Below are positions 53,635-62,680 of a stretch of DNA of 64,000 nucleotides, one piece after another. The stretch lies in the NCBI GenBank assembly GCA_964449375.1, contig CAYVAS010000008.1, positions 1-64,000 of the forward strand. Direction: 5' to 3'. The stretch comes from JAFDWI01 sp964449375 (GTDB lineage: Bacteria; Actinomycetota; Acidimicrobiia; Acidimicrobiales; Iamiaceae). Below the pieces are notes generated by a model that worked only from the letters and a program-made list of their open reading frames with translations, had not been told where the DNA came from and did not search any database. The stretch's first letter is position 1. Each line of letters begins with the position of its first letter. A program made the translations under genes and the position numbers.

Positions 53635-54840
53635 TCAACCCGGGGGCGGGGGCACCAGCCGGTTGCTGCGGGCGATCTCGCCGAACCAGGCCGCCGAGGG
53701 TTTGGGGCGGCGGGCGAAGGTGGTGCGGTCGACCTCGACCAGCCCGAAGCGAGGGCCGTAGCCGAAGGCCCATTCGAAGTTGTCCAGCAGCGACCAGTAG
53801 GTGTACCCGCGCACGTCGATGCCGTCGTCGAGGGCCCGGAGCACGCCGCCGAGGGCCTGGTGGACATAGTCGATGCGTTGGGCGTCGTCGTCGGTTCCGA
53901 TGCCGTTCTCGGTCACCCACAGCGGCACCCGCCCGCCGGTCACCTCCCAGGCCCGCCGCAGGGTCGCCTCGATGGCCGCGGGCCAGAACTCGTAGCCCAT
54001 GATCAGCATCGGCACCCCTTCGGCACCGTCGAAGCGCTGCCCGTCGGCGTCGACCCGGGTGCGCGAGTAGGCCTGCACGCCGAGGAAGTCGTCGCCGTCG
54101 ACGGCTTCGAGGAACACGTCCTCCATGCCCCGACGGATCCGTTCCAGCTTCTCCTCCCCGCCGGGCAGCGCCTGGTAGTCGGCCATCGACAGGGTCAGCC
54201 CCACGGGAACCCCGGGGGCGGCGGCCCGGATCGCCTCGACGCTGCGGCGGTGGGCGTCGACGAAGTGGGCGTTGACCATCCGGCGGGCCGGAACGTCCTG
54301 ACGACCCGGCGGGAAGACCCCGGCCAGGTACCCCATGGTGGCCACGATGTTGGGCTCGTTGATCGTGCACGCGGCCCCGATCACGTCGCCCAACGCCTCG
54401 GCGACCACCCGGCAGTACGCGGCGAACCGTTCCGGTGTCGCCGGGTCCTCCCAGCCGCCGCGTTCGGCCAGCCAGATCGGCGTGGTGAAGTGGTGGAAGG
54501 TCACCACCGGGGTGATGCCCCGGTCCCGCAGGGCCACACACAGCGCCCGGTAGCGGTCCAGCGCCACCCGGGAGAACTCGCCGGGGGCCGGTTCGATACG
54601 ACTCCATTCCAGCGAGAAGCGGTAGGCGCCCAGGCCCATCGCCGCGACGGCCTCGACGTCGTCGGTGAAGCGGTGCCACGAGTCGCACGCGTCGCCGCTG
54701 GACTCGGCACAGCCGCTGCCCTCGGTGTGCTCCCACACCCACCAGTCGTTGTTGACGTTGCCGCCTTCGATCTGGTGAGCCGCGGTGGCCGTGCCCCACA
54801 CGAAGCCGTCGGGGAAGGCCAGGGACTGCTCGTCGCTCAT
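53635..54840 (-). CDS. GH1 beta-glucosidase
   Basis: A 401-residue glycoside hydrolase family 1 enzyme. The acid/base Glu162 is in TINEPN (161-163 NEP), the nucleophile Glu311 in WVTENGIGTD. The N-terminal FPDGFVWGTATAAHQIEGG is the family signature. No signal peptide is present, so it works in the cytoplasm on imported beta-glucosides. The length is slightly short of the usual 440-470 residues, but both catalytic segments are intact. Confidence 0.94.
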   Translation of the reverse strand: MSDEQSLAFPDGFVWGTATAAHQIEGGNVNNDWWVWEHTEGSGCAESSGDACDSWHRFTDDVEAVAAMGLGAYRFSLEWSRIEPAPGEFSRVALDRYRALCVALRDRGITPVVTFHHFTTPIWLAERGGWEDPATPERFAAYCRVVAEALGDVIGAACTINEPNIVATMGYLAGVFPPGRQDVPARRMVNAHFVDAHRRSVEAIRAAAPGVPVGLTLSMADYQALPGGEEKLERIRRGMEDVFLEAVDGDDFLGVQAYSRTRVDADGQRFDGAEGVPMLIMGYEFWPAAIEATLRRAWEVTGGRVPLWVTENGIGTDDDAQRIDYVHQALGGVLRALDDGIDVRGYTYWSLLDNFEWAFGYGPRFGLVEVDRTTFARRPKPSAAWFGEIARSNRLVPPPPG

Positions 54841-54969
54841 GGGACGGGAAGCCTAGGTGCTGCCGGGTGGCGCGACGCTGCAGCCGGACCGGCCGCGCGC
54901 AGGGGTGTGGGAGACTCGGTCGATGCCACGGTGGATCCAGACCCTGACCGGCCGGGTGGGCGGTGCTGG

Positions 54970-56352
54970 ATGGCCGTGCCGGTGACCGTCGCCGACCGCT
55001 CCCGCCGATCGCCGTGGGCACGCTTGGGGCGGGTGGCGTCGGGCCTGGCCCTGGTGGTGGGCCTGGTCGTCGCCTGCTCGAACGGTTCGGAGGACGCGAC
55101 CCCGACCCCGACCACGACGGTGGCGCCGGAGCCGACCGGGCCGACCTCGACCGGGCAGGTCGACCCCGGGCAGTTGGCCACCCCCGACACGCTGCCCGAC
55201 GGCAGCTTTCCTCCCGTGACCGGGACGCCCGGCGCGGGCGCACTCGCCGAGGTCCGCGTGCGTCTGACCCCGGTGGGTCGGGCCGACACGCCCACCGCGA
55301 TGGTCGCCCGACCCGGACACCCCGACCAGCTCTTTCTGGCCGAACGTTCCGGACGGGTCCGTCTGGTGGTACGCGACCCGGACAACGGCGAGCTCACCGT
55401 GGCCGCCGGCGCCGTGGCCGACCTGACCGACGAGGTGGTCACCGGCGGCGAGATGGGACTGCTCGGTCTGGCCTTCGCTCCCGACGGCGACACGCTGTAT
55501 CTGAGCTACAACGTCGCCGGCAACGACTCCCGGGTCGACGCCGCTCCGGTCACCGACCGCGACGGCCGACCCCGGGTGGGAACGCGCACCACCCTGATCG
55601 AGGTCGACCAACCCGACACCACCTACCACAAGGGCGGCCACCTGGTCGTCGACGCCGACGGGCTGTTGTACGCCGGGTTCGGCGACGGCGGACCCCAGGG
55701 CGACGCGGACCAGCACGCCCAGGACACCGACCTGCTGCTCGGCAAGATCCTGCGGATCGACCCCACCGGATCCGCGGCGGGTCGGCCCTACCGGATCCCC
55801 GCTGGGAACCCCTTCGCCGACGGCGTCGGCGGCGAACCCGAGATCCTGCTGGTGGGGCTGCGCAACCCGTGGCGGTTCTCGATCGACCCCGACAACGGCG
55901 ACCTGTGGATCGCGGACGTGGGCCAGCACGACATCGAGGAGATCACCCGGTTGCCGGGCGGACCGGCCAGCGCCGGCGCGAACCTGGGCTGGAGCGCCTA
56001 TGAAGGCACCCGGGTCTTCGCCGCCGACCGGATCCCGGGCCGAAGTGTGCCGCCGGTGTTCGAGATCTCCCACGACGACGGGGTGTGCGCGGTCACCGGC
56101 GGGGTGGTCTACCGGGGCCGCGCGATCCCGGACCTGACCGGCGCGTACCTGTACGCCGACCTGTGCCGGCCCGGCATCGACGCGCTGCGGACCACCACGC
56201 CGGACGACGGGATCGGCGAGGTCACCGAAGCCGCCGCCCTGGCGGGCACCGACGACGCAGAAGAGGTGATCTCCTTCGCCACCGACGCGGACGGCGAGGT
56301 CTACACCCTGTCGCTCGGTGGGGCGATCCACCGGCTCGACCCGGCGCGCTGA
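54970..56352 (+). CDS. PQQ-dependent sugar dehydrogenase-like lipoprotein
   Basis: A 460-residue exported protein. The signal ends in the lipobox VVAC, then a Thr/Pro linker, then a six-bladed propeller of the GDH/HHIP-like (sorbosone dehydrogenase) family. Visible are GGEMGLLGLAFAPDG, the YHKGGHLVVDADG segment, GLRNPWRFSIDPDNGDLWIADVGQ and the terminal VVYRGRAIPDLTGAYLYAD. The PQQ and calcium binding residues are in this family pattern, but PQQ synthesis is not encoded here. ATG 54970; a much longer open frame upstream is antisense noise. Confidence 0.9.
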   Translation: MAVPVTVADRSRRSPWARLGRVASGLALVVGLVVACSNGSEDATPTPTTTVAPEPTGPTSTGQVDPGQLATPDTLPDGSFPPVTGTPGAGALAEVRVRLTPVGRADTPTAMVARPGHPDQLFLAERSGRVRLVVRDPDNGELTVAAGAVADLTDEVVTGGEMGLLGLAFAPDGDTLYLSYNVAGNDSRVDAAPVTDRDGRPRVGTRTTLIEVDQPDTTYHKGGHLVVDADGLLYAGFGDGGPQGDADQHAQDTDLLLGKILRIDPTGSAAGRPYRIPAGNPFADGVGGEPEILLVGLRNPWRFSIDPDNGDLWIADVGQHDIEEITRLPGGPASAGANLGWSAYEGTRVFAADRIPGRSVPPVFEISHDDGVCAVTGGVVYRGRAIPDLTGAYLYADLCRPGIDALRTTTPDDGIGEVTEAAALAGTDDAEEVISFATDADGEVYTLSLGGAIHRLDPAR

Positions 56353-56388
56353 CCCGACTCAGGGCACCCGCGCGTGGCCGCTGCCGGC

Positions 56389-56838
56389 TCAGGCGTCGTG
56401 GGAGAAGCGGTACACGTTGGTGTCGCGCCGGACGAACCCGAGGCGCTGGTACAGCCGGTTCGCCGCCTCACGGCTGGGCCGGGAGGTGAGATCCACCGTA
56501 CGCGCGCCGCGCTCGCGGGCGATCTCGAGCGCGCGCTCGTTCAAGGCCGCGCCCACGCCACGCCCGCGGGCGGCCTCGTCGACGACGACGTCTTCGATCC
56601 AGGCCCGGATCCCGGTGGGGATCGGGAACACCACCAGAGTCATCGATGCGACGATCGCCGCCTCGCCCTCGGCGTCGGGATCCACCGCGATCAGCAGTTG
56701 GGACGCGTCCGAGGCCACGATCGCGGCCAGTTCACCCGCGGTCGGGGGCGGCGCCGACGAGGACAACTGCGGGGTGAGGCGCGCGAAGGCGGCGACGAGG
56801 TCGTCGGTCACCTCGGTGACCACGTCGATGCGGATCAC
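56389..56838 (-). CDS. GNAT family N-acetyltransferase
   Basis: A 149-residue acetyltransferase. The acetyl-CoA motif is VVDEAARGRGVGAALNERAL, followed by the RLYQRLGFVRRDTNVYRF motif B/end. GTG 56838 overlaps the NUDIX stop (GTGA). The substrate is not known. Confidence 0.88.
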   Translation of the reverse strand: MIRIDVVTEVTDDLVAAFARLTPQLSSSAPPPTAGELAAIVASDASQLLIAVDPDAEGEAAIVASMTLVVFPIPTGIRAWIEDVVVDEAARGRGVGAALNERALEIARERGARTVDLTSRPSREAANRLYQRLGFVRRDTNVYRFSHDA

Positions 56839-57530
56839 GCCGGGGCCCGTCGCGCCGCGCTGGACCAGGGTTCGGCTCGGGGTGGTTCGAAATAGACCTC
56901 GACGGCGTCGCCGCGCAGCGCGGAGAACACCCGCTCGCCCCAGTGTCCGTACCCGGCCAACGGGGAGGGCAGCCGGTCGTGGCTGAACCAGCCCAGGTCC
57001 GCGGTCTCCAGGGGATGGGCCTCGAGTTCGCCGCCCACGGGTCGGCACTGGAACAGCAGCGAATACAGGGGCGTGCGGGTGAAGCCCTGGCGGATCCCGT
57101 CGAGCACGGCGATCAGGCGTACGACCTCCACGTCGATTCCGGTCTCTTCGCGCACCTCCTTGACCACGATCTCCGCGGCGGAGTAGCCCACGTCGGCCCA
57201 TCCGGTGGGAAACAACCAGAATCCCGAATCGGGGCGTTTGATCAGCAGTAGTTCGCCGTCGTCGTTGCCGCCCGCCGCGCCCACCGCGATCTTGGGGGTG
57301 ACGTACCCGGCGACGCCCTTGCCGACGTCGCGCATCCACTCGTCCACCTTCTCCAGGGGGTCGGGTCGGTCCTGGGCGTGCGCGCGGATGTCCGCGGCCA
57401 CGGCCAGAACCTCCTCGTAGCGTTCCCGCTCATAGAGGTTCTCGGTGAAGGCCAGGCCGGTCCGGGCGATGCCGGCGAGCGATTCCGCCCATCGGACCAG
57501 GTCGGCTTCGGACAACCGGGAGGCTTCCAT
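56835..57530 (-). CDS. NUDIX hydrolase with N-terminal helical domain
   Basis: A 231-residue pyrophosphohydrolase. The NUDIX helix reads GWADVG then KEVREETGI; the Glu usually found after the first Gly-x5 is Tyr. The metal-binding EE pair is kept. The N-terminal about 70 residues (WAESLAGIARTGLAFTENLY) match the Hydrolase_N domain of ADP-ribose-type NUDIX enzymes. ATG 57530 is used. It is coupled to GNAT downstream; a small Cys-rich gene lies divergent. Confidence 0.87.
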   Translation of the reverse strand: MEASRLSEADLVRWAESLAGIARTGLAFTENLYERERYEEVLAVAADIRAHAQDRPDPLEKVDEWMRDVGKGVAGYVTPKIAVGAAGGNDDGELLLIKRPDSGFWLFPTGWADVGYSAAEIVVKEVREETGIDVEVVRLIAVLDGIRQGFTRTPLYSLLFQCRPVGGELEAHPLETADLGWFSHDRLPSPLAGYGHWGERVFSALRGDAVEVYFEPPRAEPWSSAARRAPA

Positions 57531-57649
57531 CACCGGCCAGACTAGAGCCGAACCCGCGGTCGCCGGGGCCGGTTCCGGTGGTCTGGTCGCCGTCCGGGCG
57601 CCGCGGTGGACCCCGACGGGTGCCCGGTCGGTCTGGCACACTTGGAGTC

Positions 57650-57829
57650 GTGGCCGTTCGTACCGACTGCCGTCACTACTCCACCCGGACGACCACCTCG
57701 GGCGAGGTGGTCCAGCGCTGCCGCGTCGGCGCGAACGAGTCCACCCCCTTCGCCTGCCCGGAACACTGCCTGTTCTTCGAGTCCCGTTCGATCACCGACG
57801 CCGGCTGGCAGCGCTTCGGCGACATCTGA
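57650..57829 (+). CDS. Small Cys-rich actinobacterial protein
   Basis: A 59-residue protein, too small for a usual enzyme. It has Cys7 (DCRHY), a Cys in QRCRVG and the pair CPEHC, with a Glu following. This C ... C ... C-x3-C pattern suggests a bound metal or cluster and resembles small conserved actinobacterial proteins of unknown function. The GTG start is 3 bases after a GGAG; spacing is short. It is divergent from the NUDIX gene. Confidence 0.6.
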   Translation: MAVRTDCRHYSTRTTTSGEVVQRCRVGANESTPFACPEHCLFFESRSITDAGWQRFGDI

Positions 57830-57867
57830 GCCCGAACACGCGCCACGGTGTGGGCGCGGCGCGCCGG

Positions 57868-58413
57868 TCAGCGGCGCTCGGGTGGAGGGCGGCGGGCGAG
57901 CACCACGTGGGCCTTGGCGGCTCCCCAGATGAGCCCCAACTCGTGCAGGTCGGGGTCGACGTCGGCGAAGTTCGCGGGGCTCAGGTCGTAGGGATCGTCG
58001 GGGAACATCTCCTCACTGACCGGGTCGCGCCGCGGCGTGGGCACGCCGGCGTCGCTCAGCATCCGGTTGGCGGGCGCCACCGCCGCGCGCAGCACCCCCA
58101 ACGGGCCGAGTCGCTGGTCGTCGACGTCGGCGGTGAGCAGGGCTTGCAGACGTGGCCCGACCTCGGCGTGGATGCTGCGGGCGACCTCGTCGATCGGGCC
58201 GGCCAGCTCCGCGCGCCGCTCCGGTGGCCAGTCGGCGGGCAGGCGTTCGTGCAGGATCCGGACGATCCAGCCGGTGAGGGTGTCGTCGAGCGCCGCGAGC
58301 AGTTCCGTGGCGACCTCGCGGTACGCGGCCTCCGCCTCGGCGACCTGCTCGGCGCGGTGGGCACCCGCCGACCCCGACGGGGTCGGACCGGACGGGTTGT
58401 CGTGGTCGCTCAC
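57868..58413 (-). CDS. Conserved hypothetical protein, 181 residues
   Basis: A soluble, acidic, helix-rich protein (QVAEAEAAYREVATELLAALDDTLTGW, WPPERRAELAGPIDE) with a C-terminal Asp-rich loop (MFPDDPYDLSPANFADVDPDL). No catalytic motif is recognised. GTG 58413 overlaps the upstream LmeA-like gene stop (GTGA). Given this coupling, it may act with the LmeA-like protein. Confidence 0.62.
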   Translation of the reverse strand: MSDHDNPSGPTPSGSAGAHRAEQVAEAEAAYREVATELLAALDDTLTGWIVRILHERLPADWPPERRAELAGPIDEVARSIHAEVGPRLQALLTADVDDQRLGPLGVLRAAVAPANRMLSDAGVPTPRRDPVSEEMFPDDPYDLSPANFADVDPDLHELGLIWGAAKAHVVLARRPPPERR

Positions 58414-59081
58414 CGGGTGGCGTCGGCCACGATCCGGGGCAGGCGGTCCGAGGTGCAGCTCACCGACACGCCGTTGCCGATCCCCAACGACTCGGGTTCA
58501 CAGGGCAGGTACTCGGTCCCGGGCAGGGGCACCTCGTAGGTGTGGCGTTCGTCGGCGAGCACGATGCTGCGGTCCTTCAGTTCGGGGACCACGTGCATGT
58601 TGTGGCCCTCGATCGTGGCGACGAGGTAGTTGGACTGGAAGGTCACCTTGGTGTTCAGGTAGTCACCCAGGTTCTTTGGCGACAACACGATGGTGGTCCG
58701 GTACGGCGCGGATCCGGTCAGCCGGGCGTTGCCCTTGATCAGCTCCAGCCGCGACAGCTCCAGGTGCTCGGCGGTGACCGAGAGGCGGGCCATGCTCACC
58801 GGCGTCGCGGTGACCCCGTGCATGGTGATCGATCCGTTCTGCAACCGCCCCAGCGCCAGATAGTGGAACACCGTGGGCGGATCTCCGGCGGCGACGGTCA
58901 CGTCGTCGACGCCCACGGTGTGGTTCTCGATCGAACGGGCACTCACCGCGTCGACACAGCCCCGGGTGCCGAACTCCACGGCGAGCAACAGCACGACGAT
59001 CCCCAGGCCGCGCAGCACCAGCGGCCGGAGGCGGGACGGCGGTTTGGGGAGGCGTTTGGCGCGACGCGGCTGGAGCAACAC
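58410..59081 (-). CDS. LmeA-like DUF2993 periplasmic protein
   Basis: A 223-residue protein with an N-terminal signal anchor (LRPLVLRGLGIVVLLLAVEFG) and a DUF2993 domain rich in beta strands. This family includes mycobacterial LmeA, which binds phospholipids and supports lipomannan elongation. Two Cys near the end (LPCEPE, VSCTSD) may pair. The start is GTG 59081. It is upstream of and coupled to the 181-residue protein. Confidence 0.8.
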   Translation of the reverse strand: MLLQPRRAKRLPKPPSRLRPLVLRGLGIVVLLLAVEFGTRGCVDAVSARSIENHTVGVDDVTVAAGDPPTVFHYLALGRLQNGSITMHGVTATPVSMARLSVTAEHLELSRLELIKGNARLTGSAPYRTTIVLSPKNLGDYLNTKVTFQSNYLVATIEGHNMHVVPELKDRSIVLADERHTYEVPLPGTEYLPCEPESLGIGNGVSVSCTSDRLPRIVADATR

Positions 59082-59155
59082 AGGGCTTCCTATCGGCGGT
59101 CGAGCCTCCGATTTCAGGCTTCGCCGCCCGGCGGCTTCGGCCCGCCGGTGAGCGT

Positions 59156-60031
59156 TCAGTCCTCCGAGGTGCGGTCCAGGCGTTCGTTCAGGTTGCCCGA
59201 CCGCAGCCCTTCGAGGTCGACGGTGACGCTCTGGTAGCCCACCGCCTTGACCGCGGCCACCACGGCCTGCCGCTGGTGCAGCATCCGTTCCAGATCGTCC
59301 ACCGGCACCTCGATGCGGGCCAGCGCCCCCTCGTGACGCACCCGGAGCTCGGCGAAGCCGAGCCGGCGCAACGCCAGCTCGGCCCGCTCCACCGCACCGA
59401 GGCGTTCGAGCGTGACCGGGGTGCCATAGGGCATCCGTGACGCCAGGCAGGCCGCCGCCGGCTTGTCCCAGGTGCGCAGACCCAGACGGCGGGACAGCTC
59501 GCGCACGTCGGCCTTGGTCAGGCCCACCTCGACCATCGGGAACCGGGCACCACGCTGGGCGGCGGCCTGCTGACCCGGACGGTGGTCACCCAGGTCGTCG
59601 ACGTTGACGCCGAGCAGCACGGTCGCGTCGTGGCGTGCGGCAATCGGACCCACGGCGTCCATGAGGGCGTCCTTGCAGTGGAAGCAGCGCATCGCGTCGT
59701 TGCGACGGTACGCGGCGTTCTGCATCTCCTCGGTGGGCACGCCCTGCCAGTTCCACCCCCGCTCGTGGGCCAGTGCTTCGGCGTCGGCGAGTTCGGAGCC
59801 GGCGAGCGACGGCGAGATGGCGGTCACGATGTGCGCGGCTCCGCGGCCCAACGTGCTCGACGCGACCTCCGCGACCAGCGCGGAGTCCACGCCGCCGCTG
59901 TAGGCGACCACCACCTGACCCAGCTCGTCCAGCACCGCCCGGAACGCGTCGAGCTTGGCGGCCAGTTCGTCACCGGCGTCGGAGCCCGACATCGCTGCGG
60001 GGTCGTGGACGGTGACCACCTGATCGGACAT
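59156..60031 (-). CDS. larE: LarE-type ATP-dependent sulfur transferase
   Basis: A 291-residue PP-loop protein. The ATP motif SGGVDS is at 45-50; CFHCK is at 116-120. The sacrificial Cys195 in PAAACLASRMPYG, which donates sulfur to the nickel-pincer precursor in LarE of Lactiplantibacillus, is present. ATG 60031 is used. The usual larB and larC genes are not adjacent, so a wider sulfur-transfer role is possible. The following plus-strand restriction gene is divergent. Confidence 0.88.
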   Translation of the reverse strand: MSDQVVTVHDPAAMSGSDAGDELAAKLDAFRAVLDELGQVVVAYSGGVDSALVAEVASSTLGRGAAHIVTAISPSLAGSELADAEALAHERGWNWQGVPTEEMQNAAYRRNDAMRCFHCKDALMDAVGPIAARHDATVLLGVNVDDLGDHRPGQQAAAQRGARFPMVEVGLTKADVRELSRRLGLRTWDKPAAACLASRMPYGTPVTLERLGAVERAELALRRLGFAELRVRHEGALARIEVPVDDLERMLHQRQAVVAAVKAVGYQSVTVDLEGLRSGNLNERLDRTSED

Positions 60032-60202
60032 ACCGGGCAGGGTACCGCCGGGGCGCTCGCCGGTGCCCATCGGCCGAGGTGTCCCGTCATGTGGCGCCGA
60101 CCGCTTGATCCTCTGATGCCCTGGCGCCGCGGTTGCGGGTCGAATCGCCGTCGTGGGTACGGCGAACTGGGATACTGGGCAAGCCACCACTGAGAGACAG
60201 AT

Positions 60203-60958
60203 GTGACCAACCCCCTCCCCGACTACACCGACCTCGTCCACGCCGCCGTTACCGCGTACTGGGATGTTCGGCGAAGCCAGGCGGAGAAGTCCCTGGCCCA
60301 GGGTGTCCTGAACCCAGGCTTGCGACCGGAGGTCACCGGCGGGAGACACCTCGACGAATTGCAGGCTCTTCTCGTCCGGGTCTTCATCGATGCCGGAATC
60401 CCCGCACATCTCATCGACGTGAAGAAGCGACCGATCGCGGGCTTTTTCCGACGCGACAAGAGTTGGGATGTGGTCGTGATGGTGGCGGATCGAGTGGTTG
60501 GCATCATCGAGCTCAAATCGATGGCCGGAACGAGCCCAGGCCAGAACTACAACAACCGAACCGACGAGGCCCTGGGTCAGGCCGTCGATGTGTGGAAGGC
60601 GGTCGAGCGCGGGATCATCGACACCCCGCTGCGTCCGTGGTTGGGCTACTTCATGCTCCTCGAGGACAACCCCTCGTTCAACAACCCGGTGAAGGCGAGG
60701 ACACCCGTGTGGACACCTGACCCGGCCTTCGATGGCTCAAGTTATGCCAAGCGATACGAGGTGTTCTTCGAGCGGATGGTGCGCGAACGACTGCTCGACG
60801 CCGCGTGCTTGGTCATGGGAAACAAGCGAACAGGAGAAGTCCGGTTTCCGTCGACGAGCCTGTCCTTCCAGGCGTTCGCCGCGGCCATCCACGGGCGGTG
60901 TCTCCAATTCATGGCTACGAACCCCGACATCGACTGGGACCCGGTTGAACCCTCGTGA
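60203..60958 (+). CDS. PaeR7I/XhoI-type type II restriction endonuclease
   Basis: A 251-residue restriction enzyme, close to the PaeR7I length. The recognised features are the GGRHLDELQALLVRVFIDAG segment, SWDVVVMVADRVVGIIELKS, whose Asp and Glu-x-Lys form the PD-(D/E)xK site, and GQNYNNRTDEALGQAVD. By homology the target is CTCGAG, with cleavage blocked by the partner methyltransferase. The start is GTG 60203 (the ATG two bases earlier runs into TGA). GC is lower than in neighbours, suggesting transfer. It faces its methyltransferase tail to tail. Confidence 0.85.
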   Translation: MTNPLPDYTDLVHAAVTAYWDVRRSQAEKSLAQGVLNPGLRPEVTGGRHLDELQALLVRVFIDAGIPAHLIDVKKRPIAGFFRRDKSWDVVVMVADRVVGIIELKSMAGTSPGQNYNNRTDEALGQAVDVWKAVERGIIDTPLRPWLGYFMLLEDNPSFNNPVKARTPVWTPDPAFDGSSYAKRYEVFFERMVRERLLDAACLVMGNKRTGEVRFPSTSLSFQAFAAAIHGRCLQFMATNPDIDWDPVEPS

Positions 60959-60967
60959 TCCGACGAC

Positions 60968-62650
60968 TCAGCCGATTGCGGCCTCCAGCCCATAGGCCTC
61001 AACTGCAGCGGCAGTCGCTCGCGGCTGGTCCCGCTCGCGGAAGGCCTGAGCAAGCGATTGCGCGACCCGCGGTGTGATCGACCGTGGATCAGGGACCCGG
61101 ATACGGCGGAGATACTGGGCCTGGAATCGATAGGTCCCTCCACGCATCTTCACGCAGTAGGCACCGACGAACAGGTTCGCGATGTCCGATAAGAGGAGCC
61201 CTCCGAGTACCTCCAGGTCCCAGGCGTCGGAGACCACGTAGTAGAGGTTGTGGTGCGGGTAGTGACCGCCTTTGTCGAGAACCGGGTGGGCTGCTGCCTT
61301 GATGTCGGGGATCAGGAGTTTCGGTCGGCCGGTGAGGTCATTGTGGACGCGGTCGATGGTGCGATACCAGGCGGCCGGCCGGGTTCGGGCGATGTGCCGA
61401 CTGCGCAGGCGGCGCTGGTTGGCGTCGAGATATGAGGCCAGGCGCGGGTACCGGTCGAGGTCGACCAGACCCGATCCGTTCCATGGGTTGACGAGGAAGC
61501 TGCCAGCCCACGAGGCTGAACCGGTTGCGATGTCGTCTGCTCGCAGGAGCGGAAGGAGTCTGTCACTCTCGACCAAGTCGGCATCGCCCGTGATGAAGAT
61601 GTCGTCGCAGCCGGTCGCAACGCCGATGCCGACTCGGGTCCCCGTGGTGGGGTCCTGCAGGGGTGGGAAGCGGACCTCGAGATCCGCGAGGAGTGCGAGC
61701 TGACTGGGTGAGCCCGCGGGCCAGAGGTCTCGGCCGCTGAACCAACCGTCGACTCGGGTGGCTTCATATGACGGTTCGGTGACGATCTTCCGGCGGCCCC
61801 GCTTCACCCAAGCGGTGAGCCCGGGAACGTCGGACTCATCGAAGGTGGGTCTGGCATCGACCACGACCGCCTTACGTTGTGCGGCATTTCGAAGGACGAA
61901 AATTGCCGGGTAAGCGGAGACGTCGTGCTCGAACGCGTTCACCTCGTGCATTGCGATGACGGTCTCGACGGCGTAGTTGTCCGCAACGAACTCGCGGAGG
62001 CCAGCGCCGTACTGGTTACGCATCCATCGATCGGCGCAGATGTACGACAGTGCCCCGCCCGGCTTGAGCAGGCCCAGTCCTCGCTCGATGAAGCCGACGT
62101 AGATGTCAGCCCGGCCCCGCATCGTGGGACAGTTGCGTCGATATGCCTCCATCGTCTGACGGGGGACGTTTTCGAGGCGAATGTAGGGCGGATTGCCAAC
62201 GACGTAATCAGCGCACGCACTGTCGTGACCGTTCAAGAGGAAGTCGCCGGTGGTGACCCACTCGCCGGCCATCGACTCGGCTTCGTCCTCGTCCAGCCCG
62301 TGCTCGTGGAGGAGCAACGCAACGGCCTTGCGGGCACGCTGCGCATTGGCCTCGAGAAGGTCGAAAGCGCGGATGGCCGGTCCCAGAGACCGCAGTTCCT
62401 GGCCGTGATCGGTGGCGGACTCGATGAGGCGTTCAGCAATCGGAAGGAGGAATGCGCCTGTGCCACAAGATGGCTCGATGACGACCTGGTTTCCGAGATC
62501 TCGATCTGGCGTGTACCCGACGAGATCGAGGACCAGATCGACGACCCAGCGGCGGGTGAAGACCTCGCCGTAGTCGGCGCCTGGGCCCGGGGCGAGCTCA
62601 GTGAGCGCCATGGGATCCTCGAGGAGGACGAGTTGCCGGGCGAATGGCAT
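60968..62650 (-). CDS. N6-adenine DNA methyltransferase of the PaeR7I-type system
   Basis: A 560-residue methyltransferase. AdoMet motif I is VIEPSCGTGAFLLP, and the catalytic motif IV is VVGNPPYIRLENV (NPPY, adenine-N6 type). The N-terminal TRRWVVDLVLDLVGY is typical. The large C-terminal target recognition domain fits the gamma-class PaeR7I/XhoI methylase. ATG 62650 is preceded by GGCGGAG; an inner ATG 62611 exists. Only nine bases separate its stop from that of the nuclease gene. An SOS-box-like palindrome lies just upstream. Confidence 0.87.
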   Translation of the reverse strand: MPFARQLVLLEDPMALTELAPGPGADYGEVFTRRWVVDLVLDLVGYTPDRDLGNQVVIEPSCGTGAFLLPIAERLIESATDHGQELRSLGPAIRAFDLLEANAQRARKAVALLLHEHGLDEDEAESMAGEWVTTGDFLLNGHDSACADYVVGNPPYIRLENVPRQTMEAYRRNCPTMRGRADIYVGFIERGLGLLKPGGALSYICADRWMRNQYGAGLREFVADNYAVETVIAMHEVNAFEHDVSAYPAIFVLRNAAQRKAVVVDARPTFDESDVPGLTAWVKRGRRKIVTEPSYEATRVDGWFSGRDLWPAGSPSQLALLADLEVRFPPLQDPTTGTRVGIGVATGCDDIFITGDADLVESDRLLPLLRADDIATGSASWAGSFLVNPWNGSGLVDLDRYPRLASYLDANQRRLRSRHIARTRPAAWYRTIDRVHNDLTGRPKLLIPDIKAAAHPVLDKGGHYPHHNLYYVVSDAWDLEVLGGLLLSDIANLFVGAYCVKMRGGTYRFQAQYLRRIRVPDPRSITPRVAQSLAQAFRERDQPRATAAAVEAYGLEAAIG

Positions 62651-62664
62651 GTGCTCCGCCTTTC

Positions 62665-62680
62665 ACGAACATGCGTTCGA
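62665..62680. promoter_or_regulatory. GAAC-N4-GTTC palindrome (SOS-box-like) upstream of the methyltransferase
   Basis: The site reads ACGAAC-ATGC-GTTCGA, matching TCGAAC-N4-GTTCGA at 11 of 12 positions. On the minus strand it abuts a TATCAT -10-like box (62680-62685) and ends 14 bases before the ATG. LexA or an R-M controller could bind it. Confidence 0.55.

Noticed and set aside
52630..54969. A plus-strand extension of the sugar dehydrogenase frame by over 700 residues
   Set aside because: It runs antisense through the GtrA and GH1 genes, with His/Gly/Arg-rich shadow composition. The lipoprotein signal starts at ATG 54970.
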